From NCBI RefSeq assembly GCF_026625985.1, contig NZ_CP113116.1, positions 3,348,001-3,412,000 on the forward strand: a DNA stretch of 64,000 bases. The letters run 5' to 3'. This DNA is from Mycobacterium sp. Aquia_213. GTDB lineage: Bacteria; Actinomycetota; Actinomycetes; Mycobacteriales; Mycobacteriaceae. Of the stretch, positions 1 to 9,566 are shown in pieces. The notes beneath the pieces are model-generated. The model ran no database searches. It worked only from the letters and a program-made list of their open reading frames with translations, and was not told the DNA's origin. Position 1 is the first letter of the stretch. Each line of letters begins with the position of its first letter. Both the position numbers and the translations under genes were made by a program.

Positions 1-2
1 AT

Positions 3-1607
3 CCCGGCATCCCCGAGGGTCAGCGCGGCACCTACGCCGCGCTGGCCCATCCGGTGATCATCGATCACCTCAAGTCGCTCAACGTCACCGCGCTGGAACT
101 CATGCCGGTACACCAGTTCATGCATGACGAACGGCTGATCGACCTCGGGTTGCGAAACTACTGGGGCTACAACACATTCGGGTTCTTCGCCCCGCACTAC
201 CAGTACGCATCCAACCGGCAGGCGGGCGGCGCGGTCGCCGAATTCAAGATGATGGTACGCAGCCTGCACGAAGCGGGCATCGAGGTCATTCTCGACGTCG
301 TCTACAACCACACCGCCGAAGGCAACCACCTGGGGCCGACGATCAACTTCCGCGGCATCGACAACAGTGCCTACTACCGGCTGCTCGACACCGACCTACG
401 GCTGTACAAGGACTACACCGGCACCGGTAACAGCCTCAACCCGCGCCACCCGCACGTCCTGCAGCTGATCATGGACTCGCTGCGCTATTGGGTGACCGAG
501 ATGCACGTCGACGGATTCCGCTTCGACCTGGCCGCCACCCTGGCCCGCGAGCTGCACGACGTGGACCGCCTGAGCGCGTTCTTCGATCTGGTGCAACAGG
601 ATCCGATCGTCAGCCAGGTCAAATTGATCGCCGAGCCGTGGGATGTCGGCGAGGGCGGTTATCAAGTCGGCAACTTCCCGGGTTTGTGGACCGAGTGGAA
701 CGGGAAGTATCGCGATACTGTGCGTGATTACTGGCGGGGCGAGCCCGCGACCCTAGGCGAGTTCGCTTCCCGGCTGACCGGGTCGTCGGACCTGTATGAG
801 GCGAGCAGCCGGCGCCCAAGCGCCAGCATCAACTTCGTCACCGCGCACGACGGGTTCACCCTCAACGACCTGGTCTCCTACAACGAAAAGCACAACGAGG
901 CCAACGGCGAGGACAACCGCGACGGGGAAAGCCACAACCGGTCCTGGAACTGCGGAGTCGAAGGGCCCACCGACGACCCGGAGATCGTCGAGCTGCGTTA
1001 CCGGCAGATGCGAAACTTCTGGGCCACCCTGATGGTCAGCCAGGGCACGCCGATGATCGCGCACGGCGACGAGCTGGGGCGCACCCAGCAGGGCAACAAC
1101 AACGCCTACTGCCAGGATTCCGAATTGGCTTGGATCGACTGGTCTTTGGTGGACAAGAATGCCGATCTGCTGGCGTTCGCTCGCAAGGTGACCAAACTGC
1201 GCAAGAAGCATCCGGTGTTTCGCCGGCGCCGGTTCTTCGACGGCGAGCCGATCCGCAGCGGGAACGAAGTCCGCGACATCGCCTGGCTGACGGCGACCGG
1301 CCGCGAGATGACGCATGACGATTGGAACCAGGGCTTGGACAAGTGCGTCGCGGTGTTCCTCAACGGCGAGGCCATCACCGCGCCCAACGCCCGTGGCGAA
1401 CGCGTCGTCGACGATTCATTTCTGTTGTGCTTCAACGCGCACAAGCGTGAGGTGGAGTTCGTCACACCGCACGACGACTATGCCCGGGAATGGACCGTGG
1501 TGATCGATACCAACCATCCCGCCGGCAAGGGGGACCTCGTGGTGGCCGCCGAAGAAAAGGTTGCGATACCGGGCTGCTCGGTCCTGATCATGCGAAAGAC
1601 CACCTGA
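3..1607 (+). CDS. treX: Glycogen debranching enzyme TreX/GlgX, 3' part (cut by window edge)
   Basis: GH13 isoamylase-type enzyme that removes alpha-1,6 branches from glycogen, giving linear maltodextrins for TreY. The reading frame is open from base 3, so the N-terminal carbohydrate-binding part lies outside the window; about 534 residues remain of a family usually near 700. The GH13 catalytic set is visible: the nucleophile Asp in GFRFDLA, the acid Glu in LIAEPWD and the third Asp in TAHDGFTLND. An Asp/His pair in DVVYNHTAEGN marks conserved region I. treY begins 3 bp after the stop, so treX-treY-treZ form one operon, in the same order and orientation relation as Rv1564c-Rv1562c. Confidence 0.95.
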   Translation, partial: PGIPEGQRGTYAALAHPVIIDHLKSLNVTALELMPVHQFMHDERLIDLGLRNYWGYNTFGFFAPHYQYASNRQAGGAVAEFKMMVRSLHEAGIEVILDVVYNHTAEGNHLGPTINFRGIDNSAYYRLLDTDLRLYKDYTGTGNSLNPRHPHVLQLIMDSLRYWVTEMHVDGFRFDLAATLARELHDVDRLSAFFDLVQQDPIVSQVKLIAEPWDVGEGGYQVGNFPGLWTEWNGKYRDTVRDYWRGEPATLGEFASRLTGSSDLYEASSRRPSASINFVTAHDGFTLNDLVSYNEKHNEANGEDNRDGESHNRSWNCGVEGPTDDPEIVELRYRQMRNFWATLMVSQGTPMIAHGDELGRTQQGNNNAYCQDSELAWIDWSLVDKNADLLAFARKVTKLRKKHPVFRRRRFFDGEPIRSGNEVRDIAWLTATGREMTHDDWNQGLDKCVAVFLNGEAITAPNARGERVVDDSFLLCFNAHKREVEFVTPHDDYAREWTVVIDTNHPAGKGDLVVAAEEKVAIPGCSVLIMRKTT

Positions 1608-1610
1608 CAT

Positions 1611-3911
1611 ATGGGTTTTCCGGTGCACTCCACCTACCGGTTACAGTTGCGCGGACCCGCCAGCGGCAGCGCCTTCACCTTCGCCGACGCCGAGAATCTG
1701 GTGGACTACCTCGACGGGCTCGGGGTGTCGCATCTGTACCTGTCCCCGATCCTGACCGCGGTCAAAGGGTCGAGTCACGGATACGACGTCACCGATCCGA
1801 CGACGGTGTCGCCGGAGCTCGGCGGTGCCGAGGGTTTGGCGCGATTGTCCGCGACGGCCAAGGCACGCGGCATGGGGCTGATCGTCGACATCGTGCCCAA
1901 CCATGTCGGGGTAGATGCGCCCCAGCAGAACCCGTGGTGGTGGGATGTGTTGCGGCACGGCCGAACATCGGACTACGCAACGTTTTTCGACATCGACTGG
2001 GATCTCGACAAACAGGGCCGCATCGTGCTGCCGGTGCTGGGCTCCGACGACGACGCCGCCGATCTGACCGTCGACGGCGACCTGCTACGGCTCGGCGACC
2101 TGGCGCTGCCGATCGCCCCGGGCACCGGCGATGGCACCGGGCCGCAGGTGCACGAACGCCAGCACTACCGGCTGGTGGGCTGGCGCAGCGGCATCGTCGG
2201 CTATCGGCGATTCTTCTCGATCACCTCGCTGGCCGGGCTGCGTCAGGAGGATCGCGCGGTGTTCGACGCCAACCACGCGGAGATCGCGCGCTGGTTCCGC
2301 GACGGACTTGTCGACGGAGTACGCATCGACCATCCCGACGGATTGACCGACCCCAGTGGGTATTTGGCGTGGCTGCGCGAATTGCTCGGGCCCACGGCGT
2401 GGATCGTGATCGAGAAGATCCTGGCCGTCGACGAGGCACTGGAACCGACGTTGCCGATCGGGGGCACCACCGGCTACGAAGTATTGCGGGAACTGGGTGG
2501 CGTTTTCGTCGACCCCACCGGGGCGCCCGCGCTGACCGAGCTCGTCGAGTCCGCGGGTGTGGACTATCAAGGCATCCCGCAGGTGCTGGCCAACCTCAAG
2601 GTTGCGGTGGCCACCGAGGCCCTCGCCAGCGAGCTGGCCAGGCTGCGGCGGGCCATCGTGGCGGCCGCCGGTACCGATCACCCGCTGCTGCCCGAGGCGG
2701 TGGCCGCACTGCTCAGCCACATCGACGTCTACCGCAGCGACTACCTCGGGCTGGCCGCCATCCTGCCCAGCGCCCTCGCCGAAACCCAAGCCGCACAACC
2801 GGAACTGGGCCCGGCGCTGCAGGTGCTCACCGCGGCGCTGGCGCACGGTGGCGAACCCGCTGCGCGCCTGCAACAACTGTGCGGCGCGGTGACCGCCAAG
2901 GCCGTGGAGGACTGCTTGTTCTACCGCGACGCCCGGCTGATCTCGCTCAACGAGGTCGGCGGCGAACCGCACCGGTTCGGCGTCGGCGCCGCCGAGTTTC
3001 ACCACAGCGCCGCCACCCGCGCCCGGCTGTGGCCGCACGCGATGACCACGTTGTCCACCCACGACACCAAGCGCGGCGAGGACGTGCGCGCTCGCATCGG
3101 GGTGCTGTCCCAGGTGCCCTCGCTCTGGACGGAGTTCGTCGCCCGCTGGGAAGCCGCGACGCCCTCCCCCGATGCCGCGACCGGACAGTTCCTGTGGCAG
3201 AACATCTTCGGGGTGTGGCCGCTGAATGGCGAGGTCACCGACGAGTTGCGGGCGCGGCTGCACGGATACGCCGAGAAGGCCATCCGGGAAGCCGCGCTGC
3301 ACACCTCATGGAACGACCCGGACGCCGCGTTCGAGGACGCGATCCATCGCTGGCTGGACGCCGTGCTGGACGGGCCGGTGGCCGGCCAGCTGACCGAGCT
3401 TGTCGCCCAACTCAACCCGCACGCCGCCAGCGATGCGCTCGGCCAGAAGCTACTCGCGCTGACCGTGCCCGGCATTCCCGACGTCTACCAGGGCACCGAG
3501 CTCTGGGACGACAGCCTGGTCGATCCGGACAACCGGCGGGCGATAGACTATGCCGCGCGCAGAACCGCTCTCGCAGAACTACAACACCCGAAGCTGCGCG
3601 TCGTCACCACGGCACTGCGGCTGCGGCAATCGCGGCCGGACAGCTTCCGCAACGGCGGTTATGTGCCGGTGCTGGCCAGCGGCGAGGCCGGCGATCATGT
3701 CGTGGCTTTCCGGCGCGGCGACGACGTACTGGTCGCGGTCAGCCGGTGGACGGTACGACTGGCCGAAACGGGTTGGGGCAATACCGTATTGCCGTTACCC
3801 GAGGGCTCCTGGACCGATACGCTCACCGGCGCGATGGCGAGCGGACCGACGTCGACCGCCGAATTGTTCGCCAACCTCCCCGTCGTGCTATTGGAGCGAA
3901 ACAATGGCTGA
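1611..3911 (+). CDS. treY: Maltooligosyl trehalose synthase TreY
   Basis: GH13 intramolecular transglucosylase that converts the reducing-end alpha-1,4 bond of a maltodextrin into the alpha,alpha-1,1 bond of maltooligosyl trehalose. At 766 residues it is almost exactly the length of the M. tuberculosis protein. Visible motifs are GVRIDHPDGL (nucleophile Asp), WIVIEKIL (acid Glu) and STHDTKRGED (third Asp). The N-terminal YRLQL and the SHLYLSP segment are typical of TreY. The start lies 3 bp after treX and the stop overlaps the treZ start codon, which points to translational coupling. Confidence 0.97.
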   Translation: MGFPVHSTYRLQLRGPASGSAFTFADAENLVDYLDGLGVSHLYLSPILTAVKGSSHGYDVTDPTTVSPELGGAEGLARLSATAKARGMGLIVDIVPNHVGVDAPQQNPWWWDVLRHGRTSDYATFFDIDWDLDKQGRIVLPVLGSDDDAADLTVDGDLLRLGDLALPIAPGTGDGTGPQVHERQHYRLVGWRSGIVGYRRFFSITSLAGLRQEDRAVFDANHAEIARWFRDGLVDGVRIDHPDGLTDPSGYLAWLRELLGPTAWIVIEKILAVDEALEPTLPIGGTTGYEVLRELGGVFVDPTGAPALTELVESAGVDYQGIPQVLANLKVAVATEALASELARLRRAIVAAAGTDHPLLPEAVAALLSHIDVYRSDYLGLAAILPSALAETQAAQPELGPALQVLTAALAHGGEPAARLQQLCGAVTAKAVEDCLFYRDARLISLNEVGGEPHRFGVGAAEFHHSAATRARLWPHAMTTLSTHDTKRGEDVRARIGVLSQVPSLWTEFVARWEAATPSPDAATGQFLWQNIFGVWPLNGEVTDELRARLHGYAEKAIREAALHTSWNDPDAAFEDAIHRWLDAVLDGPVAGQLTELVAQLNPHAASDALGQKLLALTVPGIPDVYQGTELWDDSLVDPDNRRAIDYAARRTALAELQHPKLRVVTTALRLRQSRPDSFRNGGYVPVLASGEAGDHVVAFRRGDDVLVAVSRWTVRLAETGWGNTVLPLPEGSWTDTLTGAMASGPTSTAELFANLPVVLLERNNG

Positions 3912-5625
3912 ATTCCGGGTCTGGGCTCCCAAACCCGCTCTGGTCCGCCTCGACGTCGACGGCGCGGTGCATACGATGACGCGCGCGCAAGACGGCTGGT
4001 GGCACACAGAAGTCGATGCGCCGACAACTGCCCGCTACGGGTACCTGCTCGACGACGATCCGAAGGTGCTGCCCGACCCGCGATCGTCGCGCCAACCCGA
4101 CGGGGTGCACGCCCGCTCGCAACTGTGGGACCCCAGCGACACCTGGACGGACGGTGACTGGGTCGGCCGATCGGTCGAAGGCGCGGTGATCTACGAACTG
4201 CACATCGGCACCTTCACCGCCGCGGGCACCTTCGACGCCGCCATCGAAAAGCTGGACTACCTGGCCGATCTCGGGATCGACTTTGTCGAGCTGATGCCGG
4301 TCAACTCCTTCGCCGGAACACACGGCTGGGGATACGACGGCGTGCTGTGGTACAGCGTGCACGAACCCTACGGCGGCCCGGACGGCTTGGTCCGGTTCGT
4401 CGATGCCTGCCACGCACGGGGTTTGGGCGTGCTGATCGACGCGGTGTTCAACCACTTCGGCCCATCGGGAAATTACCTGCCGCGGTTCGGCCCCTACTTG
4501 TCGTCGGGGAGCAACCCGTGGGGGGAAGGCGTCAACATCGCCGACGCCGACTCCGACGAGGTGCGCCGCTACATCATCGGCTGCGCGCTGCGCTGGATGC
4601 GCGACTTTCACGCCGACGGGCTGCGGCTGGACGCGGTGCATGCGCTGGTAGACACCACGGCCGTGCACATTCTCGAAGAGATGGCCACCGAAACCGATTG
4701 GCTGTCACAACAAGTGGGCCGGTCGCTATCGCTGGTCGCCGAGAGTGACCTCAACGACCCACGGCTGATCACCCCGCGCGATCACTACGGCTACGGGATC
4801 ACCGCGCAGTGGGACGACGACATCCACCACGCCATCCACACCGCGGTGTCCGGTGAGCGCCAGGGCTACTACGCGGACTTCGGATCGCTGGCCACGCTGG
4901 CGGACACCCTGCGCCGCGGCTTCTTTCACGCCGGCACCTATTCGTCGTTCCGGCGGCGCCGACACGGCCGACCACTGGACACCAAAGCCATCCCGGCCGG
5001 CCGACTCGTTGCCTATACCTGCACGCACGACCAGGTCGGCAACCGCGCGCTCGGCGACCGGCCGTCTCAGTACCTGACCGGTGGCCAACTGGCCATCAAG
5101 GCCGCGCTGGCTCTCGGGTCGCCTTACACCGCAATGCTTTTCATGGGTGAGGAGTGGGGGGCGTCGACACCGTTCCAGTTCTTCAGTTCGCACCCCGAAC
5201 CCGAGCTGGCCCGGGCCACCGCCGAGGGGCGCAAAGCCGAGTTCGCCGAACACGGCTGGGACGCCGACGACATCCCCGACCCGCAGGATCCCCAGACATT
5301 CGCGCGCTCGAAGCTGAACTGGGACGAGGTCGACGAAGGGGAGCATGCGCGGCTACTCGGTTTCTATCGGGACCTGATCGCCTTGCGGCACAGCGACCCC
5401 GACCTGGCCGACCCATGGCTCGAACACCTTGCCGTCGACTACGACGAGGAACAGCGCTGGATCACCCTGTCGCGCGGACAGTTACGCATTGCGTGCAACC
5501 TCGGCAGCGATCCGGTTACGGTACCGGTCGCGGGCGAGGTCGTCCTCGCGTGGGGCGAGCCGACCGCCAGCGGTGACGACACTGAGTTGGAAGGACATTC
5601 GGTCGCGATCCTGCGCCACGGATAG
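3904..5625 (+). CDS. treZ: Maltooligosyl trehalose trehalohydrolase TreZ
   Basis: GH13 enzyme that releases free trehalose from the TreY product, completing the TreXYZ route from glycogen to trehalose. 573 residues. The N-terminal EFRVWAP begins an early-set/CBM48-like domain. The catalytic barrel shows GLRLDAVHAL (nucleophile), LVAESDLNDP (acid) and CTHDQVGNRA. The frame stays open for 354 bp upstream inside treY, but ATG 3904 is chosen because the protein aligns with TreZ from that residue and the 8-bp overlap with treY suits coupling. Confidence 0.96.
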   Translation: MAEFRVWAPKPALVRLDVDGAVHTMTRAQDGWWHTEVDAPTTARYGYLLDDDPKVLPDPRSSRQPDGVHARSQLWDPSDTWTDGDWVGRSVEGAVIYELHIGTFTAAGTFDAAIEKLDYLADLGIDFVELMPVNSFAGTHGWGYDGVLWYSVHEPYGGPDGLVRFVDACHARGLGVLIDAVFNHFGPSGNYLPRFGPYLSSGSNPWGEGVNIADADSDEVRRYIIGCALRWMRDFHADGLRLDAVHALVDTTAVHILEEMATETDWLSQQVGRSLSLVAESDLNDPRLITPRDHYGYGITAQWDDDIHHAIHTAVSGERQGYYADFGSLATLADTLRRGFFHAGTYSSFRRRRHGRPLDTKAIPAGRLVAYTCTHDQVGNRALGDRPSQYLTGGQLAIKAALALGSPYTAMLFMGEEWGASTPFQFFSSHPEPELARATAEGRKAEFAEHGWDADDIPDPQDPQTFARSKLNWDEVDEGEHARLLGFYRDLIALRHSDPDLADPWLEHLAVDYDEEQRWITLSRGQLRIACNLGSDPVTVPVAGEVVLAWGEPTASGDDTELEGHSVAILRHG

Positions 5626-5634
5626 GCTCGGCGG

Positions 5635-6285
5635 ATGGCCGAGCAACCCGCCAAGGACTTCGTGCCGGCGGCTCCGCAGTTGTGGACCTACGACGCACTG
5701 AGCTTTCTGCTGACGAGTACTCGGTGCTGGCGCCCGGCACTGCTCGCCCAACTGTCCCCGGCGCCCCGCGACGTGATCGCGGACGTCGGCTGCGGAACCG
5801 GAACCCAGCTGCGCCTGATCGCCCGCGCCTGCCCCGCGGCGACGCTGATCGGGATCGACCCGGATGCCGCGATTCGCGAGCGGGCCCGCGCCAAGCTTGC
5901 CGGGCTGCCGGTTGAGTTGCTGGCCGGATATGCGCGCGACGCCGCGCGGCTGTCGGCCGGACGCGGTGTCACAAAGGTGTTGTCGTCACTGGTGTTTCAT
6001 CAAGTGCCGCTCGAGGAGAAGCGCGCCGGCCTCGCCGCGATCCGCGAGGCGCTGCCACCCGGCGGCAGCCTGCATGTCGCCGACTACGGTCTGCAGCGCA
6101 CCGCGAAGATGCGCAGGCGATTTCGGCTCGTGCAGAAGGGGGACGGGTTCGAGAACACCGAACCCAACGCCCAGGGCGTACTGCCGGAGCTGATGACCGA
6201 AGTCGGTTTCGACCATGTCGAGGAAACACACGTATTCGAGACGATCAGCGGATCGATGTCGATCTACCGCGCCCTGCTCGACTAG
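5635..6285 (+). CDS. Class I SAM-dependent methyltransferase
   Basis: 216-residue Rossmann-fold methyltransferase. Motif I is DVGCGTGTQ (about residue 45) and is followed by an acidic strand IGIDPDA that should bind the SAM ribose. LPPGGSLHVADYG is the usual post-motif-III segment. The substrate cannot be read from the sequence. It starts 9 bp after treZ on the same strand, so it is probably co-transcribed with the trehalose genes. No such gene is known to me at this position in M. tuberculosis. Confidence 0.85.
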   Translation: MAEQPAKDFVPAAPQLWTYDALSFLLTSTRCWRPALLAQLSPAPRDVIADVGCGTGTQLRLIARACPAATLIGIDPDAAIRERARAKLAGLPVELLAGYARDAARLSAGRGVTKVLSSLVFHQVPLEEKRAGLAAIREALPPGGSLHVADYGLQRTAKMRRRFRLVQKGDGFENTEPNAQGVLPELMTEVGFDHVEETHVFETISGSMSIYRALLD

Positions 6286-6324
6286 CGCTACCATCACCGC
6301 ACCGACGACTGCAACGGAGCAGAG

Positions 6325-7554
6325 ATGGCGCAAAAGGTGCAGATTCCACCCGATCTGATCGGCGGCGACGTCGACGAGGGCTACGGCAAGGTCGCCGATG
6401 CGTTCCGTCGCAACCTGAACAGCGGCCAGGAGGTTGGCGCCGCAATCGCCGTTTATCGGGACGGCCGTAAGGTCGTCGACCTGTGGGGTGGCTATCGCAA
6501 CGGGATCACCCGGGCGCCGTGGGAACAGGACACCCTGGTTAACGTCTTCTCCACCACCAAAGGCATTGCGTCGGTTGCCGTTGCGGTGGCCGTGTCCCGA
6601 GGCTATCTCTGCTATGACGCCAAGGTCACCGACTACTGGCCCGAATTCGCACAATCCGGCAAGGAAGCGGTGACGGTGCGGCAGCTGCTCGCGCATCAGG
6701 CCGGATTGCCCGTCGTCAAACCGCCGTTGACGTTGCAGGAACTGGCCGACCCACCGAGCATGGCGGCCAAGCTCGCGGCGCAGGCACCGGCGTGGACGCC
6801 CGGGACGCGACACGGCTACCACGGCATCACTCTTGGCTGGTACGAGGGAGAACTGATCCGCCGAACCGATCCCGCGGGGCGGACACTGGGCCGGTTCTTC
6901 GCCGAGGAGATCGCCGGCCCGTTGGAGCTGGACCTCTACATCGGGCTGCCCAACTCGGTGGACCGCGATCGCGTCGCGTACTTGGACGCCTGGTCCTTGC
7001 CGCAGCTGCTCTTTCATCTGAACACGATGCCGCGCCGCCTGGCCCTGGCGTTGTTCAACCCATTCGACCTCGCGGCGCCCTCACTCACGGTCGCCAAAGG
7101 CATCAACGACCTGGGCGACTTCAACCGCGACGAGCTGCGGATGGTCGAGATGCCCGCGGTCAATGGCACCGGCTCCGCACGCTCGATCGCCAAGCTGTAC
7201 GGCAGCGCCGCCACCGGCAGCCCCGAGCTCGGGCTGGGCACCAGCACCCTCGATGCCCTGAAAAGCCCTGCCCAACCACCGACAAAGGGGTTGCGCGACA
7301 AGGTGCTACACGTCGATACCAATTTCACCCTGGGCTTCAACAAGCCCAGTCCGCTGTCCATCTTCGGTTCGTCAGCGCATGCCTTCGGAACGCCGGGAGC
7401 GGGCGGTTCGTTCGGATTCGCCGATCCCGACACCGGCATCGGCTACGGCTACGTGATGAACAAGCTGGGTTTCTACCTGGTGAGTGACCCCCGCGAACTG
7501 ACCCTGCGCAGCGCGCTATTCCACGAAACCCTGGGCACCAGGCCACAGACCTGA
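6325..7554 (+). CDS. Beta-lactamase-fold serine hydrolase / esterase (EstB-LipL type)
   Basis: 409-residue class C beta-lactamase-fold hydrolase. The nucleophile motif S-x-x-K is visible as FSTTKGIA near residue 75, with the Tyr motif candidate in HGYHGITLGWYEGE and a late GAGGSFGFADP strand in the position of the KTG-type box. This family in mycobacteria contains lipases/esterases such as LipD, LipL and LipP rather than true beta-lactamases. No signal peptide is obvious, so a cytoplasmic role is likely. CGGAG lies 8 bp before the ATG. It follows the methyltransferase by 39 bp. Confidence 0.85.
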   Translation: MAQKVQIPPDLIGGDVDEGYGKVADAFRRNLNSGQEVGAAIAVYRDGRKVVDLWGGYRNGITRAPWEQDTLVNVFSTTKGIASVAVAVAVSRGYLCYDAKVTDYWPEFAQSGKEAVTVRQLLAHQAGLPVVKPPLTLQELADPPSMAAKLAAQAPAWTPGTRHGYHGITLGWYEGELIRRTDPAGRTLGRFFAEEIAGPLELDLYIGLPNSVDRDRVAYLDAWSLPQLLFHLNTMPRRLALALFNPFDLAAPSLTVAKGINDLGDFNRDELRMVEMPAVNGTGSARSIAKLYGSAATGSPELGLGTSTLDALKSPAQPPTKGLRDKVLHVDTNFTLGFNKPSPLSIFGSSAHAFGTPGAGGSFGFADPDTGIGYGYVMNKLGFYLVSDPRELTLRSALFHETLGTRPQT

Positions 7555-7555
7555 G

Positions 7556-8890
7556 CTAGACGCTGGAGCGGCCGGCGGTGCGCATCGCCTCAGCGATGGA
7601 ATCGGCGAGCGAATCGATCTCGGCGTCGGCCAAATCGGCGATGGTGACCCGGATTCCGGCCGGGCTGCCGATCCGGAACCGTGAGCCGGGCGCTGCGGCC
7701 CAACCCGAGTTGATCAGTCGGGTGATCGCGACCGTCTCGTCGGGCACCGGGATCCACACGTTGAGCCCGGAGCGGGCGTGCGCGGCGATCCCGCGGTCGG
7801 CCAATGCGGCGCACAGCCGCGTGCGGTTGTCGGTGTAGCGCTGCTCGGCTTGGTGGATGAGACGCGACGCCGCCTCGTCGGACCACAAACGCACCGCGAG
7901 GTCTTGCAGCAGATGGCTCACCCACCCGGGTCCCAGGCGCAGTCGTCCGTGGACGCGCTCGACGGTGCGCTGATCGCCGGCGAGCACGGCCACCCGCAGG
8001 TCGGGACCGTAGGCCTTCGACGCCGACCGGACGAATGCCCAGTGGTTGCTCGATCCGGCCAACGAGTGCAACGGCACACCGGCGATGCCGGCGCAGTGGT
8101 CATCCTCGACGACGAGAACGTCACGGCCGGTCAATAACGCGCTCAGTTCGCCGGCGCGTTGCGCGGACAGCGCCGCACCGGTCGGGTTCTGCGCGCGAGT
8201 GGTGATGACCAGCGCGCGCACCCCGCGATCCAGCGCCCGCGCGACGTCGGCGACCAGCGGGCCGTCGTCGTCCACCCGCACCGGCTCGACCGAAAGGCCC
8301 AGCGCGGCAAGCAGATCCAGCATGTTGGCCCAGCCCGGATCCTCGACGGCCACCCGGTCGCCGGGGCGCAGGTGCGCGGTGAGCGCCCGTTCGATGCCGT
8401 CGAGCGCTCCGCTGGTCACCGCGAGGTGGTCGGACGGGACACCGTCGGCGTTCAGCGCCGCACCGGCGCGGTCGACCAGTTCCGGCGACATGGCCGGCTC
8501 CCCATAGAGCACCGGGCGTCGCGGCGCATACGAATCATGTTGCGGTACAACAGCAATGGGCAGCAGCGTGGGGTTTGGATTTCCGGTGGACAGATCGCGC
8601 ACGCCCGCGGGGATGTCCAGGCCGAGCAATGAGCGCGGCGTGGTCGCGGGGCGCCGGCGCACCCGGGTGCCGCGCCGGCCCGAGGTTTCGACGGCCCCGC
8701 GATCGCGCAGCAGGCGGTAGGCCGCGGCGGCCGTGTTGGCGTTCACGCCCAATTGCGCTGCCAGTTCCCGCACCGGGGGCAGCGCGTCACCGGGCGCCAG
8801 GGTGCCGGTGGAAATTCCTTCTTCGATGTTGGCGGCTATGGACTCCGCGCCCGTCCCGGCTATGCTGTGTTGCACTGGCACATTACACAT
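7556..8890 (-). CDS. MocR/PdxR-type regulator (GntR helix-turn-helix plus aminotransferase domain)
   Basis: 444 residues. A GntR-type winged helix (residues about 10-80, with LPPVRELAAQLGV and NTAAAAYRLL) is fused to a fold-type I aminotransferase domain. The PLP-lysine is in SASKAYGPDL. MocR proteins sense PLP or an amino-group ligand and regulate adjacent genes, often divergent ones. Here the divergent neighbour is a flavoprotein of the PNPOx-like fold. The ATG lies inside the A/T-rich spacer, so translation may be leaderless; GTG at 8881 is an alternative start. Confidence 0.9.
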   Translation of the reverse strand: MCNVPVQHSIAGTGAESIAANIEEGISTGTLAPGDALPPVRELAAQLGVNANTAAAAYRLLRDRGAVETSGRRGTRVRRRPATTPRSLLGLDIPAGVRDLSTGNPNPTLLPIAVVPQHDSYAPRRPVLYGEPAMSPELVDRAGAALNADGVPSDHLAVTSGALDGIERALTAHLRPGDRVAVEDPGWANMLDLLAALGLSVEPVRVDDDGPLVADVARALDRGVRALVITTRAQNPTGAALSAQRAGELSALLTGRDVLVVEDDHCAGIAGVPLHSLAGSSNHWAFVRSASKAYGPDLRVAVLAGDQRTVERVHGRLRLGPGWVSHLLQDLAVRLWSDEAASRLIHQAEQRYTDNRTRLCAALADRGIAAHARSGLNVWIPVPDETVAITRLINSGWAAAPGSRFRIGSPAGIRVTIADLADAEIDSLADSIAEAMRTAGRSSV

Positions 8891-8910
8891 TATGTACTAT
8901 TACAATAGCG
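8881..8910. promoter_or_regulatory. Candidate MocR operator/promoter in the divergent spacer
   Basis: A 30-bp A/T-rich island in GC-rich surroundings. ATTACA occurs twice in direct orientation (8882-8887 and 8899-8904, 17 bp apart). The half-sites TACA-N5-TGTA (8884-8896) and TGTA-N4-TACA (8893-8904) interlock around them. TACAAT at 8901-8906 resembles a -10 box for the rightward gene. Direct repeats with an added inverted half-site are usual for MocR regulators; the assignment to this regulator is inferred from position. Confidence 0.5.
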
Positions 8911-8921
8911 AAGGCAATCCG

Positions 8922-9566
8922 ATGGACACCGCGTACCACCCCACGTCTCGCACGACGCCCACCCGCTACCGGGAACGCGCTCGCTACGACCGCGACACCG
9001 TCCATCGCATCCTGGACGAGGCCCTGATCTGCCACCTGGGCTACCTCAATGCCGGTCGGCCGGTGGTGCTGCCGACGACGCACGCCCGTCTCGGCGAGAC
9101 CCTCTACCTGCACGGTTCCACCGGGAGCGGTCCTATGCTCGCCGCCAAGCTCTCCGACCTGCCCGTCTGCGTCACCACCACCCTGGTCGACGGGCTGGTG
9201 CTGGCCCGATCGGCGATGCATCATTCGCTGAACTACCGCTCGGTCGTCGTGATGGGTACCGCGCGCCTCGTCGACGACCCGGACGAAAAGCAGCGGGCAT
9301 TTGGCGCGCTGCTCGACCATGTCCGGCCGGGGCGCGCCGCCGACTGCCGGCCCCCGAACACCCGTGAACTCGCCGCCACGGCGGTGCTCGCCCTCGACCT
9401 CGTCGAAGTCTCTGCCAAGGTTCGCGACGGCGGTGTGGCTGACGATCCCGAGGACACCGCACTGCCCTACTGGGCGGGGGTGGTGCCGCTGCGCCTGGCA
9501 GCCGAAACGCCGGTGCCGGCGCCCGATCTCGACCCCGCTACCCCGCTGCCGTCCTACCTGACCTGA
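8922..9566 (+). CDS. Pyridoxamine-5'-phosphate-oxidase-like flavoprotein (NimA-type)
   Basis: 214 residues of the FMN-binding split-barrel fold, nearest in layout to the Nim/FMN-binding pyridoxamine 5'-phosphate oxidase-like group. Visible are the opening RYRERARYDRDTV, the strand ICHLGYL, then YLHGSTGSGPM and the YRSVVVMGTARLV segment. These proteins reduce small substrates, and Nim members confer nitroimidazole resistance; the substrate here is unknown. ATG 8922 is preferred over upstream in-frame starts because those lie in or across the operator island and the regulator gene. It converges tightly with ilvA. Confidence 0.8.
   Translation: MDTAYHPTSRTTPTRYRERARYDRDTVHRILDEALICHLGYLNAGRPVVLPTTHARLGETLYLHGSTGSGPMLAAKLSDLPVCVTTTLVDGLVLARSAMHHSLNYRSVVVMGTARLVDDPDEKQRAFGALLDHVRPGRAADCRPPNTRELAATAVLALDLVEVSAKVRDGGVADDPEDTALPYWAGVVPLRLAAETPVPAPDLDPATPLPSYLT

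Noticed and set aside
1490..3979. An 829-codon frame overlapping treX, treY and treZ
   Set aside because: Arg-rich frame-shifted product; the true TreY frame has all catalytic motifs.
6325..7554. Considered as a beta-lactamase resistance gene
   Set aside because: The S-x-x-K fold is shared by esterases; the length, lack of a signal peptide and context fit the mycobacterial LipD/LipL-type esterases better.
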